A stretch of 64,000 nucleotides of DNA from positions 496,001 through 560,000 of the forward strand of contig NZ_FO538765.1 in NCBI RefSeq assembly GCF_000968135.1. Reading direction: 5' to 3'. The notes below the pieces were generated by a model that was given only the letters and a program-made list of their open reading frames with translations, was not told the DNA's origin and did no database searches. A program made the translations under genes and the position numbers. This DNA is from Magnetospira sp. QH-2 (lineage in GTDB: Bacteria > Pseudomonadota > Alphaproteobacteria > Rhodospirillales > Magnetospiraceae). Shown one piece after another: positions 1-8,624 of the stretch (positions are counted from its first letter, which is position 1; the number at the start of each line of letters is the position of its first letter).

Positions 1-706
1 TGAGCACCTGATCGCCGATTTGATGGCCATAGGTGTCATTGAAGCGCTTGAAGTGGTCGATATCGATCATCAACAGAGTCAATTCACCGCCTTCTTCCAT
101 GGCTTCGGTGGCGGCGGTGCGCAGGGCGGCATCAAAGACTTTGCGGTTGGGAATGCCGGTCAACCCGTCGGTCAGGGCTTCGTGGCGCATCTTGTCCAGG
201 TCGGTACGCAGTTGGTCCACCTGCTGACCCGAAGCGGCCAATTGTTTTTCCAACGCCTCGTTTTGGGCCTCCATCTCGCGGGTGGCCTCCAAGATGCTTG
301 TAATAGCTGATCCCAGATCGTCGGGACCGCCTGCCTGACTGATTTGTTCGGAATGGCTTTGCAGGGTCTCGCCGTAATCCTTGGCGCTGCCCCCCATCTC
401 GGCCATGTAGGTCAGGACTTTGCTGATCTGGGCTTCCAACTCGTCGCTGGCCGACCGTACGCTGGCCCGTTCCTCGTCGGTGGTAAAAAATTTGCGGTGG
501 ATGTCCGCATTGCGGTCGGGGGTGAAATCCTGATTGTTGTCGAGCAAGATATCCAGAGTCCGCCGCAGGTCCGGCATATCGCCCACATGGTAGTGGTACC
601 AGACCGAAAAATTGTTCGGGCTCGGCTCGACCTTCAGCTTGGCCATATGCTCAACCGCCGCCCATGCGGTCTCGGCAACTTGATTGAAGTCGTCGGATGG
701 ACTCAC
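1..706 (-). CDS. GGDEF-domain protein (probable diguanylate cyclase), C-terminus cut by window edge
   Basis: A minus-strand reading frame enters from the window edge and can be followed back to a GTG at 706, preceded by an AGGTGGGG-type ribosome site. About 235 residues are visible. The first 100 contain an aromatic-rich stretch (SVWYHYHVGDMPDL), then a charged helical, coiled-coil-like region with QLAASGQQVDQLRTDLDKM. A GGDEF-domain start follows: DGLTGIPNRKVFD, then LLMIDIDHFKRFNDTYGH, the metal-binding Asp segment. The GGDEF signature itself would lie beyond base 1, so activity cannot be judged. From family knowledge these enzymes make cyclic di-GMP. No membrane segment is visible, so it is probably cytoplasmic. 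An upstream start is possible but less well supported. Confidence 0.85.
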   Translation of the reverse strand, partial: MSPSDDFNQVAETAWAAVEHMAKLKVEPSPNNFSVWYHYHVGDMPDLRRTLDILLDNNQDFTPDRNADIHRKFFTTDEERASVRSASDELEAQISKVLTYMAEMGGSAKDYGETLQSHSEQISQAGGPDDLGSAITSILEATREMEAQNEALEKQLAASGQQVDQLRTDLDKMRHEALTDGLTGIPNRKVFDAALRTAATEAMEEGGELTLLMIDIDHFKRFNDTYGHQIGDQVL

Positions 707-993
707 GACCCGTATTCCCCACCTGTTAGGGCTCCAAGAATACCGAGTTGTTTCCGGAATCCAAGCATGAATCCGACACAAGGGCAGAAGATCACGGTCC
801 TTTGTCCTCCAAAGGGGAAGGATATCTATTTTTGCGGGAGCATGAAATTAATTTAACCTTTAAGGGTGGGGATTGGGGACATTTGCCGTTGTCCCAAGGG
901 GCCGCAGGGCGTTAGAATCAATTCCCTCGCGGGAGATCCTAGAGGTCTTTGTGTACTCGATTGAATTCACCGACAAAACTAAGGGAAGCCGTC

Positions 994-1884
994 ATGATCA
1001 AAGCGGACATCAGGAAATCCGAAGCCGAACGCCTGCTCCTTTCCGGCGACGTCGACGGCGCCAGGGACGCATTTACCGAGGCAGTGAGTCTTTATCATGA
1101 AGCGGGGGACAATAGCGGCAAGGCCGATGCGTTGGTTTCCCTTGGTAACTTGGAGCGCGATGCCGGGGTGGTATCGGCGGCGCGGCGAGCCTACGAACAG
1201 GCTTTGGCGATCTATCACGATTCAGGCAGTGATCACGGGGAGGCTCAGGCGTTGTTGGAAATGGCCGACCTGGCGCGAACGGCAGAGGTATTCGACGACG
1301 CGGCAACATTCTATGAAAAGTCCCGCGCGCTCATGGTGCAGGCCGGCGATACCCGGGGCGAAGCCAAGACTTATAAGGGACTCGGCCATCTGGGGCGGCG
1401 CCAGGGGCAAGAAGACCAAGCTCTCGCCTCCTATCAAAAGGCCTGTCGTCTTTATGAGGCTGCTGGCGATGATTTGGGGAAGGCCGTCGTGTTGAAACAT
1501 GTGGGCCATATCGAGCGCCGCATGGGCCGTCCGGATCTGGCCCACGAAGCCTATGACGAAGCCCTGGAAATCTTCCGCGATAGCGGCGATCATATGGGCG
1601 AAGCCGCGGTCCTCACGGGCATCGGCGAATTACAGCGCAAGCTGGGCAACGTGGACGGCGCCCGGGAAACGCTTGGTCAGGCTCTCTCTATCTGTACCGA
1701 TTTGGGTGATCTACGCGGCGAGGCTCATGCCCTGCTGGCGCTGGCACGGCTTGAGGTGGAACACGACCTCAAACGGGCTCGGGATCATTTCCATCATGCC
1801 GCCAGCCTGTTCGACCGGACCGGCGTGCCGCAGGTGCGCGATCACGTTCTGAAAGAATTGGAGGCCTTGCCCGCCGCCACCTGA
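994..1884 (+). CDS. Tetratricopeptide-repeat protein
   Basis: A 296-residue protein made almost entirely of about seven helical repeats of roughly 40 residues with a recurring GDxxGEA / LGxLxR pattern (for example GDNSGKADALVSLGNLER and GDHMGEAAVLTGIGELQR). This is typical of TPR superhelices that act as protein-binding scaffolds. The ATG at 994 is chosen because AAGGGAAG lies just upstream; the frame is open further 5' without a good ribosome site. No signal peptide or catalytic domain is seen. It ends 27 bases before the ABC ATPase gene and may be cotranscribed with it. The binding partner cannot be read from the sequence. Confidence 0.85.
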   Translation: MIKADIRKSEAERLLLSGDVDGARDAFTEAVSLYHEAGDNSGKADALVSLGNLERDAGVVSAARRAYEQALAIYHDSGSDHGEAQALLEMADLARTAEVFDDAATFYEKSRALMVQAGDTRGEAKTYKGLGHLGRRQGQEDQALASYQKACRLYEAAGDDLGKAVVLKHVGHIERRMGRPDLAHEAYDEALEIFRDSGDHMGEAAVLTGIGELQRKLGNVDGARETLGQALSICTDLGDLRGEAHALLALARLEVEHDLKRARDHFHHAASLFDRTGVPQVRDHVLKELEALPAAT

Positions 1885-1911
1885 TTGGCGGACAGCGGGC
1901 GCGGAGATGCC

Positions 1912-2502
1912 ATGCTGACCATCGAGGCCCTCCGCCGTCCCGGCCTGCACCCGTTCGATCTGAAACTGGACGCCGGGCAATGCCTGGGCGTCAATGGCGC
2001 ATCGGGATCGGGCAAGACCTTGATGCTGCGCGCCATCGCCGATCTGGATCCCAACCAAGGCAGCGTGACACTGGACGGTCGTGACCGAACCACGTTCGAC
2101 GGTCCGGCATGGCGCCGCTTGGTCGCTTATCTCCCCGCCGAGTCTGGCTGGTGGGCGGCTCGGGTTGGAGATCATTTCCCTGATGGCGACAACGGTCTGA
2201 CCGTTGAGCTGGGTCTCCCCGCGGGGATCATGAACCGCACGGTGCTCGACTTATCCACCGGCGAACGGCAACGTCTGGCCCTGGTCAGGACGGTGATGCG
2301 CGATCCTGCGGTCTTGTTGCTGGATGAACCCACCTCTGGCTTGGATCCCCATGGGGTGGAGCGTGTGGAAGCGGTGCTGGGCCGACTGCTGACCGATGGC
2401 AAGGCAATGCTGTTGGTCACCCATGACGCCGCCCAAGTGGGCCGCCTCGCCCACGAGCGTCGGACCATGACCAACGGACTTCTTTCGGAGGCCATGTCAT
2501 GA
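1912..2502 (+). CDS. fetA: ABC transporter ATP-binding protein, FetA/YbbL type
   Basis: A 196-residue single ABC ATPase domain with Walker A (GASGSGKT near residue 31), signature LSTGERQR, Walker B VLLLDEPTSGLD and an H-loop (VTHD). It is short, as FetA proteins are, and lacks extra domains. The start at 1912 follows a GGAG; the frame also allows an earlier ATG at 1885 without a ribosome site. The stop overlaps the start of the next gene (ATGA at 2499), which encodes a FetB-type permease, so the two are translationally coupled. In E. coli FetAB is an iron exporter linked to oxidative stress resistance. The substrate here is inferred only from that similarity. Confidence 0.85.
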   Translation: MLTIEALRRPGLHPFDLKLDAGQCLGVNGASGSGKTLMLRAIADLDPNQGSVTLDGRDRTTFDGPAWRRLVAYLPAESGWWAARVGDHFPDGDNGLTVELGLPAGIMNRTVLDLSTGERQRLALVRTVMRDPAVLLLDEPTSGLDPHGVERVEAVLGRLLTDGKAMLLVTHDAAQVGRLAHERRTMTNGLLSEAMS

Positions 2503-3308
2503 CCTACGTGCGCCTGGACTATCTGGACATCGCCATCTCCGCGTTGCTGTTGTTGATCCATGGCGGTTTGTCGCTGCGGCTACGGCTGGGTTTGGGCCGG
2601 ACCATGATCATCGCCACCGTCCGCATGGTGGTGCAGCTGACGTTGATCGGGTTGGTTTTGCAGCAGTTGTTCGAGATGGTCTCGCCCTGGGCGACCGGGT
2701 TGGCGGCGCTGGTCATGATCACTTTCGCCGGGCGCGAGATCGCCGCCCGCCAGCATCACAAGCTGGAAGGCTGGTGGGCCCATGGGCTGGGCTCGGGTAG
2801 CATGGTCATGGCCGGCACGTTGGTCACATTGTTGGCTCTGACCACCCAGATCCGCCCCGATCCCTGGTACGATCCAAGGTATGCCTTACCTTTGTTCGGC
2901 ATGATCATGGGCAATGCCATGACCGGCGTGTCCTTGGGCCTGGACCGATTGCTGGCGGCGGCGGTGCGTGAACGGGTGGCCATCGAGGCCCGCCTGGCGC
3001 TGGGCCATACGCGCTGGCAGGCCACCGAAACCATGGTCCGCGACGCCATGCGCGCCGGACTGATGCCCATCGTCAATGCCATGGCGGCATCGGGAGTGGT
3101 GTCCCTGCCTGGCATGATGACCGGACAGATACTGGCTGGGGTGGCGCCCACCGAGGCGGTGAAGTACCAGTTGCTGATCATGTTCCTGATCGCCGGGGCC
3201 GTGGGGCTTGGTGTCATGGGGGCGGTCATGGGCGGAGTCTGGCGGTTGACCGACGAGCGCCACCGGCTGCGGTTGGACCGGCTGCAAGGAACGGGACGGC
3301 ACGGTTGA
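2499..3308 (+). CDS. fetB: ABC transporter permease, FetB/YbbM (UPF0014) family
   Basis: A 269-residue integral membrane protein with several hydrophobic segments. It carries the family pattern of an early RxxxQLxLIGxVL stretch (RMVVQLTLIGLVL) and a central GMIMGNAMTGVSLGLDRL segment, followed by an arginine-rich cytoplasmic loop (EARLALGHTRWQAT) and VSLPGMMTGQILAG. These are hallmarks of the UPF0014/FetB permeases. The ATG overlaps the stop of the FetA-like ATPase by four bases, so both are made from one transcript. Export of iron or another metal is the likely role. Confidence 0.87.
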   Translation: MTYVRLDYLDIAISALLLLIHGGLSLRLRLGLGRTMIIATVRMVVQLTLIGLVLQQLFEMVSPWATGLAALVMITFAGREIAARQHHKLEGWWAHGLGSGSMVMAGTLVTLLALTTQIRPDPWYDPRYALPLFGMIMGNAMTGVSLGLDRLLAAAVRERVAIEARLALGHTRWQATETMVRDAMRAGLMPIVNAMAASGVVSLPGMMTGQILAGVAPTEAVKYQLLIMFLIAGAVGLGVMGAVMGGVWRLTDERHRLRLDRLQGTGRHG

Positions 3309-3377
3309 ACCGCTGCCAGGGGACTGTTAGCGTGACTCCGGTGTGGAAATCCCCGTCATTGGGGTGGGAACAAAGTG

Positions 3378-4973
3378 ATGAAGTGGATCTTCTGGAGCGG
3401 ATTGGCCGCGGCCCTGGCCGTCGCCGGATTCCTGTGGATCGGGGCGCCCTTGCTGGAGTCCCTGATTCCGGCTGGCAGCAGGGATGGGCAAAGGTCCGCC
3501 GCCCCCGCTGACCCCGTCTCTGCCGCCCCACCGGCTGCGCGTCTTCAGGACACCGACGATGTTGCCCTGCGACAGCTTCTCACCGACCGCCTGAGCTTGC
3601 AGGCGATGATCAACAGCCCGGCTCTGCCCACGGACGATACGGCCTTTCAATACCTGGGACTGTCCATCCAGGCCATGGACCCGGCGCGGCTCGGGGCGCA
3701 GTTGTCCGGCCTGATCAAAGGGCGGGCCGAGGGCATCGTGGTGACCGCAGCCCTGGCTTTGGATGATGGACGCACCTTTCCCGATCTGCCTATCTTGATT
3801 CTGCGGCGCGGCGCCGATGGTTCCTTTACCCGCCTCTTTCCGTCGCCCGATGGCCCGGTGGGCCTGACTCCCTTGGTAGCCAGGCTGGACAGTACCAGCG
3901 CCACCGTCAGTTTGTCGGCCTTGTTGCTGGAAACCCTGAATGGGGACAATGCGGACGCGGTGGTTTCGGCGGCGGGTCGGGTGGTTTCGGTGGCGCCCTT
4001 CGCCAATATCCTCTCGGCCCCGGATCAGGTGGCCCGGCTGTCTGGCGAAATGTCCGCTTTCCGCTCTCTTTTGGCAACGCTTGAACCCTTGCTGCTGGAT
4101 CCTCTGGCGGCTCTGCGATTCTCCTTCGAGGGACCGGAGCAGGCCTCCCAACGGCGGGCCGTCTATCTGGATGAACAAGGACAACCCTCGCCTTGGTTTG
4201 ATCTGACGGTCACCGCCCAGGGTGGCCTGTTGGCCGAGGCGACGGACCCGCTGGCTGTATCCCCCGATGGCGAACGCGGCATCGGCGATCTTCTGACACT
4301 GGAGGCGGATCTCACCGCCTATGCCCTGCATGCCACAGGAGTGAATCTTGAATTGGCCTGTGAATCCCTGGCTGGAATGCTGCGCGACAGCCTCGGTCTG
4401 TCGCCTCAGGATGCCGCGGCGGCTCTGCGCCCCTTGATGGCGGCCCGGGCGGTCTTGGGCGAGGATGTCTCGAACTGCCGCGAAGCACCCGAGGCCGCCC
4501 CCCCACGGCGCGTCGCCGTCGATATCCGGATCCGGGTTCTAAACGGTCTCACCGCACGGCTGCATGGGGGCCGGCTCGGTGCCGCCCGCCCGTTGTTTCG
4601 CGACCGGGTTCACTTGCATGACATCAGCGGCCACTGGCTCCATGGCGAAATGGATGGGGTTCTTGGTAATGCAGCCGCCTGGCTGGCCCGCGATGCCTCC
4701 CTGGAAACCATGGGTGAGACCTTACAGGCCCTGCCGGTGGCCAAGGTCGCCTGTTACCACCGCACCCGACGCGGTGGCGGCACCTTGGTGCAACTGGCGG
4801 GCGTCCGCGATCTCATGGCCCTGGACGCGGCCTTCGATGACGATGGCAAGGTTATCGGCCTGAGCTTCGGCCCGGTGGACCAACAACGCTTCTGCCGCGC
4901 CATCGCCGGGAGCGAATGCTACTTCGCCGGGGCGGGGGTATTTGGGAATGTGCGCCGTACCGCCTGCCGTTAA
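3378..4973 (+). CDS. Unknown exported or membrane-anchored protein
   Basis: A 531-residue protein I do not recognise. Residues 1-22 form one hydrophobic helix after MKW, which would act as a signal anchor or uncleaved signal peptide. An alanine- and proline-rich linker follows, and the remainder is a soluble, presumably periplasmic, region. Six cysteines lie in the C-terminal 200 residues (for example ELACES, SNCREA, AKVACYH, SECYFAG, RTACR), which fits disulfides in an oxidising compartment. GTG at 3375 and ATG at 3378 are both possible starts; ATG is preferred. The stop is one base from the convergent metH stop, so there is no room for an intergenic terminator. Confidence 0.75.
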   Translation: MKWIFWSGLAAALAVAGFLWIGAPLLESLIPAGSRDGQRSAAPADPVSAAPPAARLQDTDDVALRQLLTDRLSLQAMINSPALPTDDTAFQYLGLSIQAMDPARLGAQLSGLIKGRAEGIVVTAALALDDGRTFPDLPILILRRGADGSFTRLFPSPDGPVGLTPLVARLDSTSATVSLSALLLETLNGDNADAVVSAAGRVVSVAPFANILSAPDQVARLSGEMSAFRSLLATLEPLLLDPLAALRFSFEGPEQASQRRAVYLDEQGQPSPWFDLTVTAQGGLLAEATDPLAVSPDGERGIGDLLTLEADLTAYALHATGVNLELACESLAGMLRDSLGLSPQDAAAALRPLMAARAVLGEDVSNCREAPEAAPPRRVAVDIRIRVLNGLTARLHGGRLGAARPLFRDRVHLHDISGHWLHGEMDGVLGNAAAWLARDASLETMGETLQALPVAKVACYHRTRRGGGTLVQLAGVRDLMALDAAFDDDGKVIGLSFGPVDQQRFCRAIAGSECYFAGAGVFGNVRRTACR

Positions 4974-4974
4974 C

Positions 4975-7900
4975 TCACACCACGAAATACCGCGCCTGCG
5001 GGTGATGCACCACCACCGCCGCCGTGGACTGTTCCGGATGCAGTTGCTCCTCGTCGGCCATTTCCAGGCCGATGCGGTCGGCGCCCAGGAGATCCAACAG
5101 CAACCGTTGCTGCGCCATGTCGGGGCAGGCGGGATAGCCGAAGGAATAGCGCGAGCCGCGATAGTCCTGTTTGAGGATGCGGGCCATGTCGCGGGAATCC
5201 TCGTGGCCGAAGCCCAGCTCTTCGCGAACGCGCTTGTGCAGGTATTCGGCCATGGCCTCGGCCATCTCCACCGACAGGCCATGCAGGTACAGGTAGTCCT
5301 GATAGCGGTTCTCGGCGAACCAGTCGCGGGCCACGTCGGAGGCCTTCTGGCCCATGGTGACGGCCTGTAGGGCGATCACGTCCCGGTCGTTGGACGAGCG
5401 GTCGCGGAAAAAATCGGCGACGCAGAGGCCGTCGGCGCGGTTCTGACGCGGAAAGGCGAAGCGGCCCACCTCGGTGGTACCGTCCTCGTCGAACAAGACC
5501 ACGTCATTGCCTTCCGAAGCGCATTTCCAATAGCCGTAGGCCGCCTGGGCTTGCAGGATATTTTCCTGCTCGCAGATGTCGAGCATGCGGGTGAGAATGG
5601 GTGTCAGGTCAGTTTTGGCCCAGGCCTTCCATTCATTCAGGCTGCGGCCCGCCTTCTTGAATCCCCACTGGAACTGGTAGAGCATAGTCTCGCTCAGGAA
5701 AGGCACCAGCGCCTTGGGCTCCACCTTCTCGATGATCTTGGCGCCCCAGAACGGTGGGGTGGGGATCTCGGTATTGGCATGCAATTCCGACTTGCGGGTC
5801 TCGACCTGTTCCCAGTCCACCGGGCGCAGGGCCTGATCAGGCAGTTCCGGTGCACTTTCCTTGGATCCGCCTGCCGCCTGACGCTCGGCCAGATAGGCGT
5901 CGATCTCGCCCTCGGCGGTCTTGTTCATCAGGCTCAGCCCGTCAAAGGCATCGCGGGCATAGGCCACCCGGCCCGAGCCGAAGGATTTGACGCAATCACC
6001 TTCCACGTACTTGCGGGTCAGCGCGGCGCCGCCCAACAGGATGGGCATGTTGAGGCCCTGGCGGGTCATTTCTTCCAGGTTTTCGCGCATGATCACGGTG
6101 GATTTCACCAACAGGCCGGACATGCCCACCGCATCGGCCTTGTGTTCCTTGGCCGCGTCGATGATCGCCTGCACCGGCTGCTTGATGCCCAGATTGACTA
6201 CGTTGAAGCCGTTGTTGGACAGGATGATATCCACCAGGTTCTTGCCGATGTCGTGCACGTCGCCCTTCACCGTCGCCAGCACCAAGGTGCCCTTGTGGCT
6301 GCCCTCGACCTTTTCCATATGCGGTTCCAGATGCGCCACGGCGGCCTTCATGGTCTCGGCGGATTGCAAGACGAAGGGCAGCTGCATCTGCCCCGACCCG
6401 AACAGCTCGCCCACCACCTTCATGCCATCAAGCAAAATGGTGTTGATGATGGTCAAGGGCGCATGGGTCTGCATGGCCTCGTCCAGGTCTTCTTCCAGAC
6501 CTTGCTTGTCACCATCGACAATGCGCTCCTTTAGGCGTTCCTCCACGGTCTCCGGGCGTTGCTTTTCGCGGGCCTGGGCGGCGGTGCGGTCGGCGAAGGT
6601 GGCAATGATTTCCTGCAAGGGGTCATAGTCGTCGTGGCGACGGTCGAAGATCAGGTCTTCGGCCACCTTTACCTCGGCCTCGGCGATGGTATGCAGCGGG
6701 CGCAGCTTGCTCACATGGACAATGGCCGCCGTCATGCCCGCTTCCAGGGCATGGTGCAGGAACACCGAGTTGAGTACATGCCGCGCTGCCAGCTTGAGCC
6801 CGAAGGAGATGTTGGACAATCCCAGCACGATCTGACACTCGGGCAATTCCGAGCGGATGCGGCGGATGCCTTCCAGGGTTTCGATGGCCAGCTTGCGATC
6901 ATCCTCGTTGCCGGTGCAGACGGTGAAGGTCAGCGGATCGAACAGCAGGTCCGAGGCAGGCAGGCCGTGCTGATTGACGGCGAAGTCATAAAGCCGGTGG
7001 GCGATGCGCAGTTTCTCGTCGGCGGTCTTGGCCATGCCCTCTTCGTCGATGGTCAGGGCGACCACGGCGGCGCCGTACTTGCGAGCCAGCTTGAGCCGCG
7101 CGGCGGCGGGTTCCTCGCCGTCTTCGAAGTTGATGGAATTGAGGATCGCCTTGCCGCCATAGAGCTTCAAGGCGGCCTCGATGACCGGCAGTTCGGTGGA
7201 ATCGATGACCAGCGGCGCGGTGACCGAGCCGCGCATGCGCTCCACCAGATTGGTCATGTCAGACATTTCGTCGCGGCCGACGAAGGCGGCGCAGACGTCG
7301 ATGGTATGGGAGGCCTCGCGCACCTGATCCCGAGCCATGGCAACGCAGGCATCCCAGTCCTCGGCCTCCTGGGCCTCGCGGAACTTCTTCGAGCCGTTGG
7401 CGTTGCAGCGCTCGCCGATGGACAGGAAGGCGTTCTCCTGGCGCAGGGAGACCTGCGAATAGAGCGAGGCCACTGAAGGCATCCAATGCACCGTGCGGCG
7501 CTTGGGTGTCGGGCGGATCGCGTCGGACCCGGCGCGGTAGCGCAGCATGGCGTCCAGGGCCTTGATATGGGGAATATTGGTACCACAGCAGCCGCCGACG
7601 ATATTGACCCCGTCCTCCTCGACGAAGCGCTCGACCCACTTGGCCAGTTGCTCGCCGCCCAGGGGATAGACCGTCTGACCGTCCACCAGTTCCGGAAGCC
7701 CGGCATTGGGCTGCACGGAGATCAGTCCCGGCCAGTTTTCGGCCAGCCACTTGACGTGCTCGGCCATTTCCTGCGGTCCCGTGGCGCAGTTCAGTCCCAT
7801 CAGGTCGACGCCCAACGAATGCACCACGGTGGTGGCGGCGGCGATGTCGGCGCCCACCAGCAAGGTGCCGGTGGTCTCCACGGTGACCTGTACGAAAATG

Positions 7901-8445
7901 GGGATCTGTTTGTCGCCGCGGGCGATCTTGGCGCCATTGACGGCGGCCTTGATCTGCAGCGGGTCCTGGCAGGTCTCGATGAGGATGGCGTCCACGCCGC
8001 CGGCCACCAGACCCTCGCATTGGACGATCAATCCGGCTTCCAACTCATCATAGCCGATATGGCCGAGGCTGGGCAATTTGGTGCCCGGGCCCACGTCGCC
8101 AAGCACGAAACGGTCGCGCCCGTCGGTGAATTCATCGGCCACCTCGCGGGCCAGCACGGCGGCCTCGCGGCTCAGGCCATAGGCCTCGTCCTGCAGGCCG
8201 AACTCTCCCAATGTAATGGGGGATGTGCCGAAGGTATTGGTGATGACCATGTCCGACCCGGCCTCGAAATAGCCGCGATGCACCAGCTTGACCACATCCG
8301 GCCGGGAGCGGGTCAGGATGTCGGTGCAGTTCTCGTGGCCCTGAAAGTCCTTGTCCACGTCCAGATCCAACGCCTGCACGCGCGAGCCCATGCCGCCGTC
8401 GCAAAGCAATACCCGGTCTTTGAGCACGTCAAGAATATGCGCCAT
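4975..8445 (-). CDS. metH: Cobalamin-dependent methionine synthase
   Basis: A 1156-residue four-module MetH that transfers the methyl group of 5-methyl-THF through cobalamin to homocysteine. In order: the homocysteine/zinc domain (LLCDGGMGSRVQ, GLNCATGP and GGCCGT giving the zinc cysteines), the pterin-binding domain (SIGERCNANGSKKF), the B12 cap and Rossmann domain with DVHDIGKN, whose histidine ligates cobalt, and a C-terminal AdoMet reactivation domain (SFGYPACPD). The length is close to the 1227 residues of E. coli MetH. It starts at ATG 8445. The 180-base gap to the divergent cytochrome gene shows no recognisable cobalamin or SAM riboswitch. metF lies far away at 37684. Confidence 0.97.
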   Translation of the reverse strand: MAHILDVLKDRVLLCDGGMGSRVQALDLDVDKDFQGHENCTDILTRSRPDVVKLVHRGYFEAGSDMVITNTFGTSPITLGEFGLQDEAYGLSREAAVLAREVADEFTDGRDRFVLGDVGPGTKLPSLGHIGYDELEAGLIVQCEGLVAGGVDAILIETCQDPLQIKAAVNGAKIARGDKQIPIFVQVTVETTGTLLVGADIAAATTVVHSLGVDLMGLNCATGPQEMAEHVKWLAENWPGLISVQPNAGLPELVDGQTVYPLGGEQLAKWVERFVEEDGVNIVGGCCGTNIPHIKALDAMLRYRAGSDAIRPTPKRRTVHWMPSVASLYSQVSLRQENAFLSIGERCNANGSKKFREAQEAEDWDACVAMARDQVREASHTIDVCAAFVGRDEMSDMTNLVERMRGSVTAPLVIDSTELPVIEAALKLYGGKAILNSINFEDGEEPAAARLKLARKYGAAVVALTIDEEGMAKTADEKLRIAHRLYDFAVNQHGLPASDLLFDPLTFTVCTGNEDDRKLAIETLEGIRRIRSELPECQIVLGLSNISFGLKLAARHVLNSVFLHHALEAGMTAAIVHVSKLRPLHTIAEAEVKVAEDLIFDRRHDDYDPLQEIIATFADRTAAQAREKQRPETVEERLKERIVDGDKQGLEEDLDEAMQTHAPLTIINTILLDGMKVVGELFGSGQMQLPFVLQSAETMKAAVAHLEPHMEKVEGSHKGTLVLATVKGDVHDIGKNLVDIILSNNGFNVVNLGIKQPVQAIIDAAKEHKADAVGMSGLLVKSTVIMRENLEEMTRQGLNMPILLGGAALTRKYVEGDCVKSFGSGRVAYARDAFDGLSLMNKTAEGEIDAYLAERQAAGGSKESAPELPDQALRPVDWEQVETRKSELHANTEIPTPPFWGAKIIEKVEPKALVPFLSETMLYQFQWGFKKAGRSLNEWKAWAKTDLTPILTRMLDICEQENILQAQAAYGYWKCASEGNDVVLFDEDGTTEVGRFAFPRQNRADGLCVADFFRDRSSNDRDVIALQAVTMGQKASDVARDWFAENRYQDYLYLHGLSVEMAEAMAEYLHKRVREELGFGHEDSRDMARILKQDYRGSRYSFGYPACPDMAQQRLLLDLLGADRIGLEMADEEQLHPEQSTAAVVVHHPQARYFVV

Positions 8446-8624
8446 GTCGTCCTTGCCATTCGAAATACTGAGGGTCTGTCAGGAGGGCGCACCCTATACA
8501 AAGAAGGGGATCGGCGCAAATGGGGAGTGGGGCAGGCCAATGCGGCGGTGCGTCTGGACCTCGGTTCAGTCAATCCCCATGTGACTCTCAAGGGAAGTCC
8601 GTCCTATTCGCGTTGAGGCCGCCT

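Noticed and set aside
5551-8616. Long plus-strand frames opposite metH
   Set aside because: They are antisense shadows of a high-GC gene with unmistakable MetH motifs, and their translations are His/Gly/Gln-rich without domains.
8446-8624. Possible cobalamin or SAM riboswitch before metH
   Set aside because: I looked for the B12-box type sequence and SAM-II or SAM/SAH-like cores by eye and found none. The region is only a divergent promoter gap as far as I can see.
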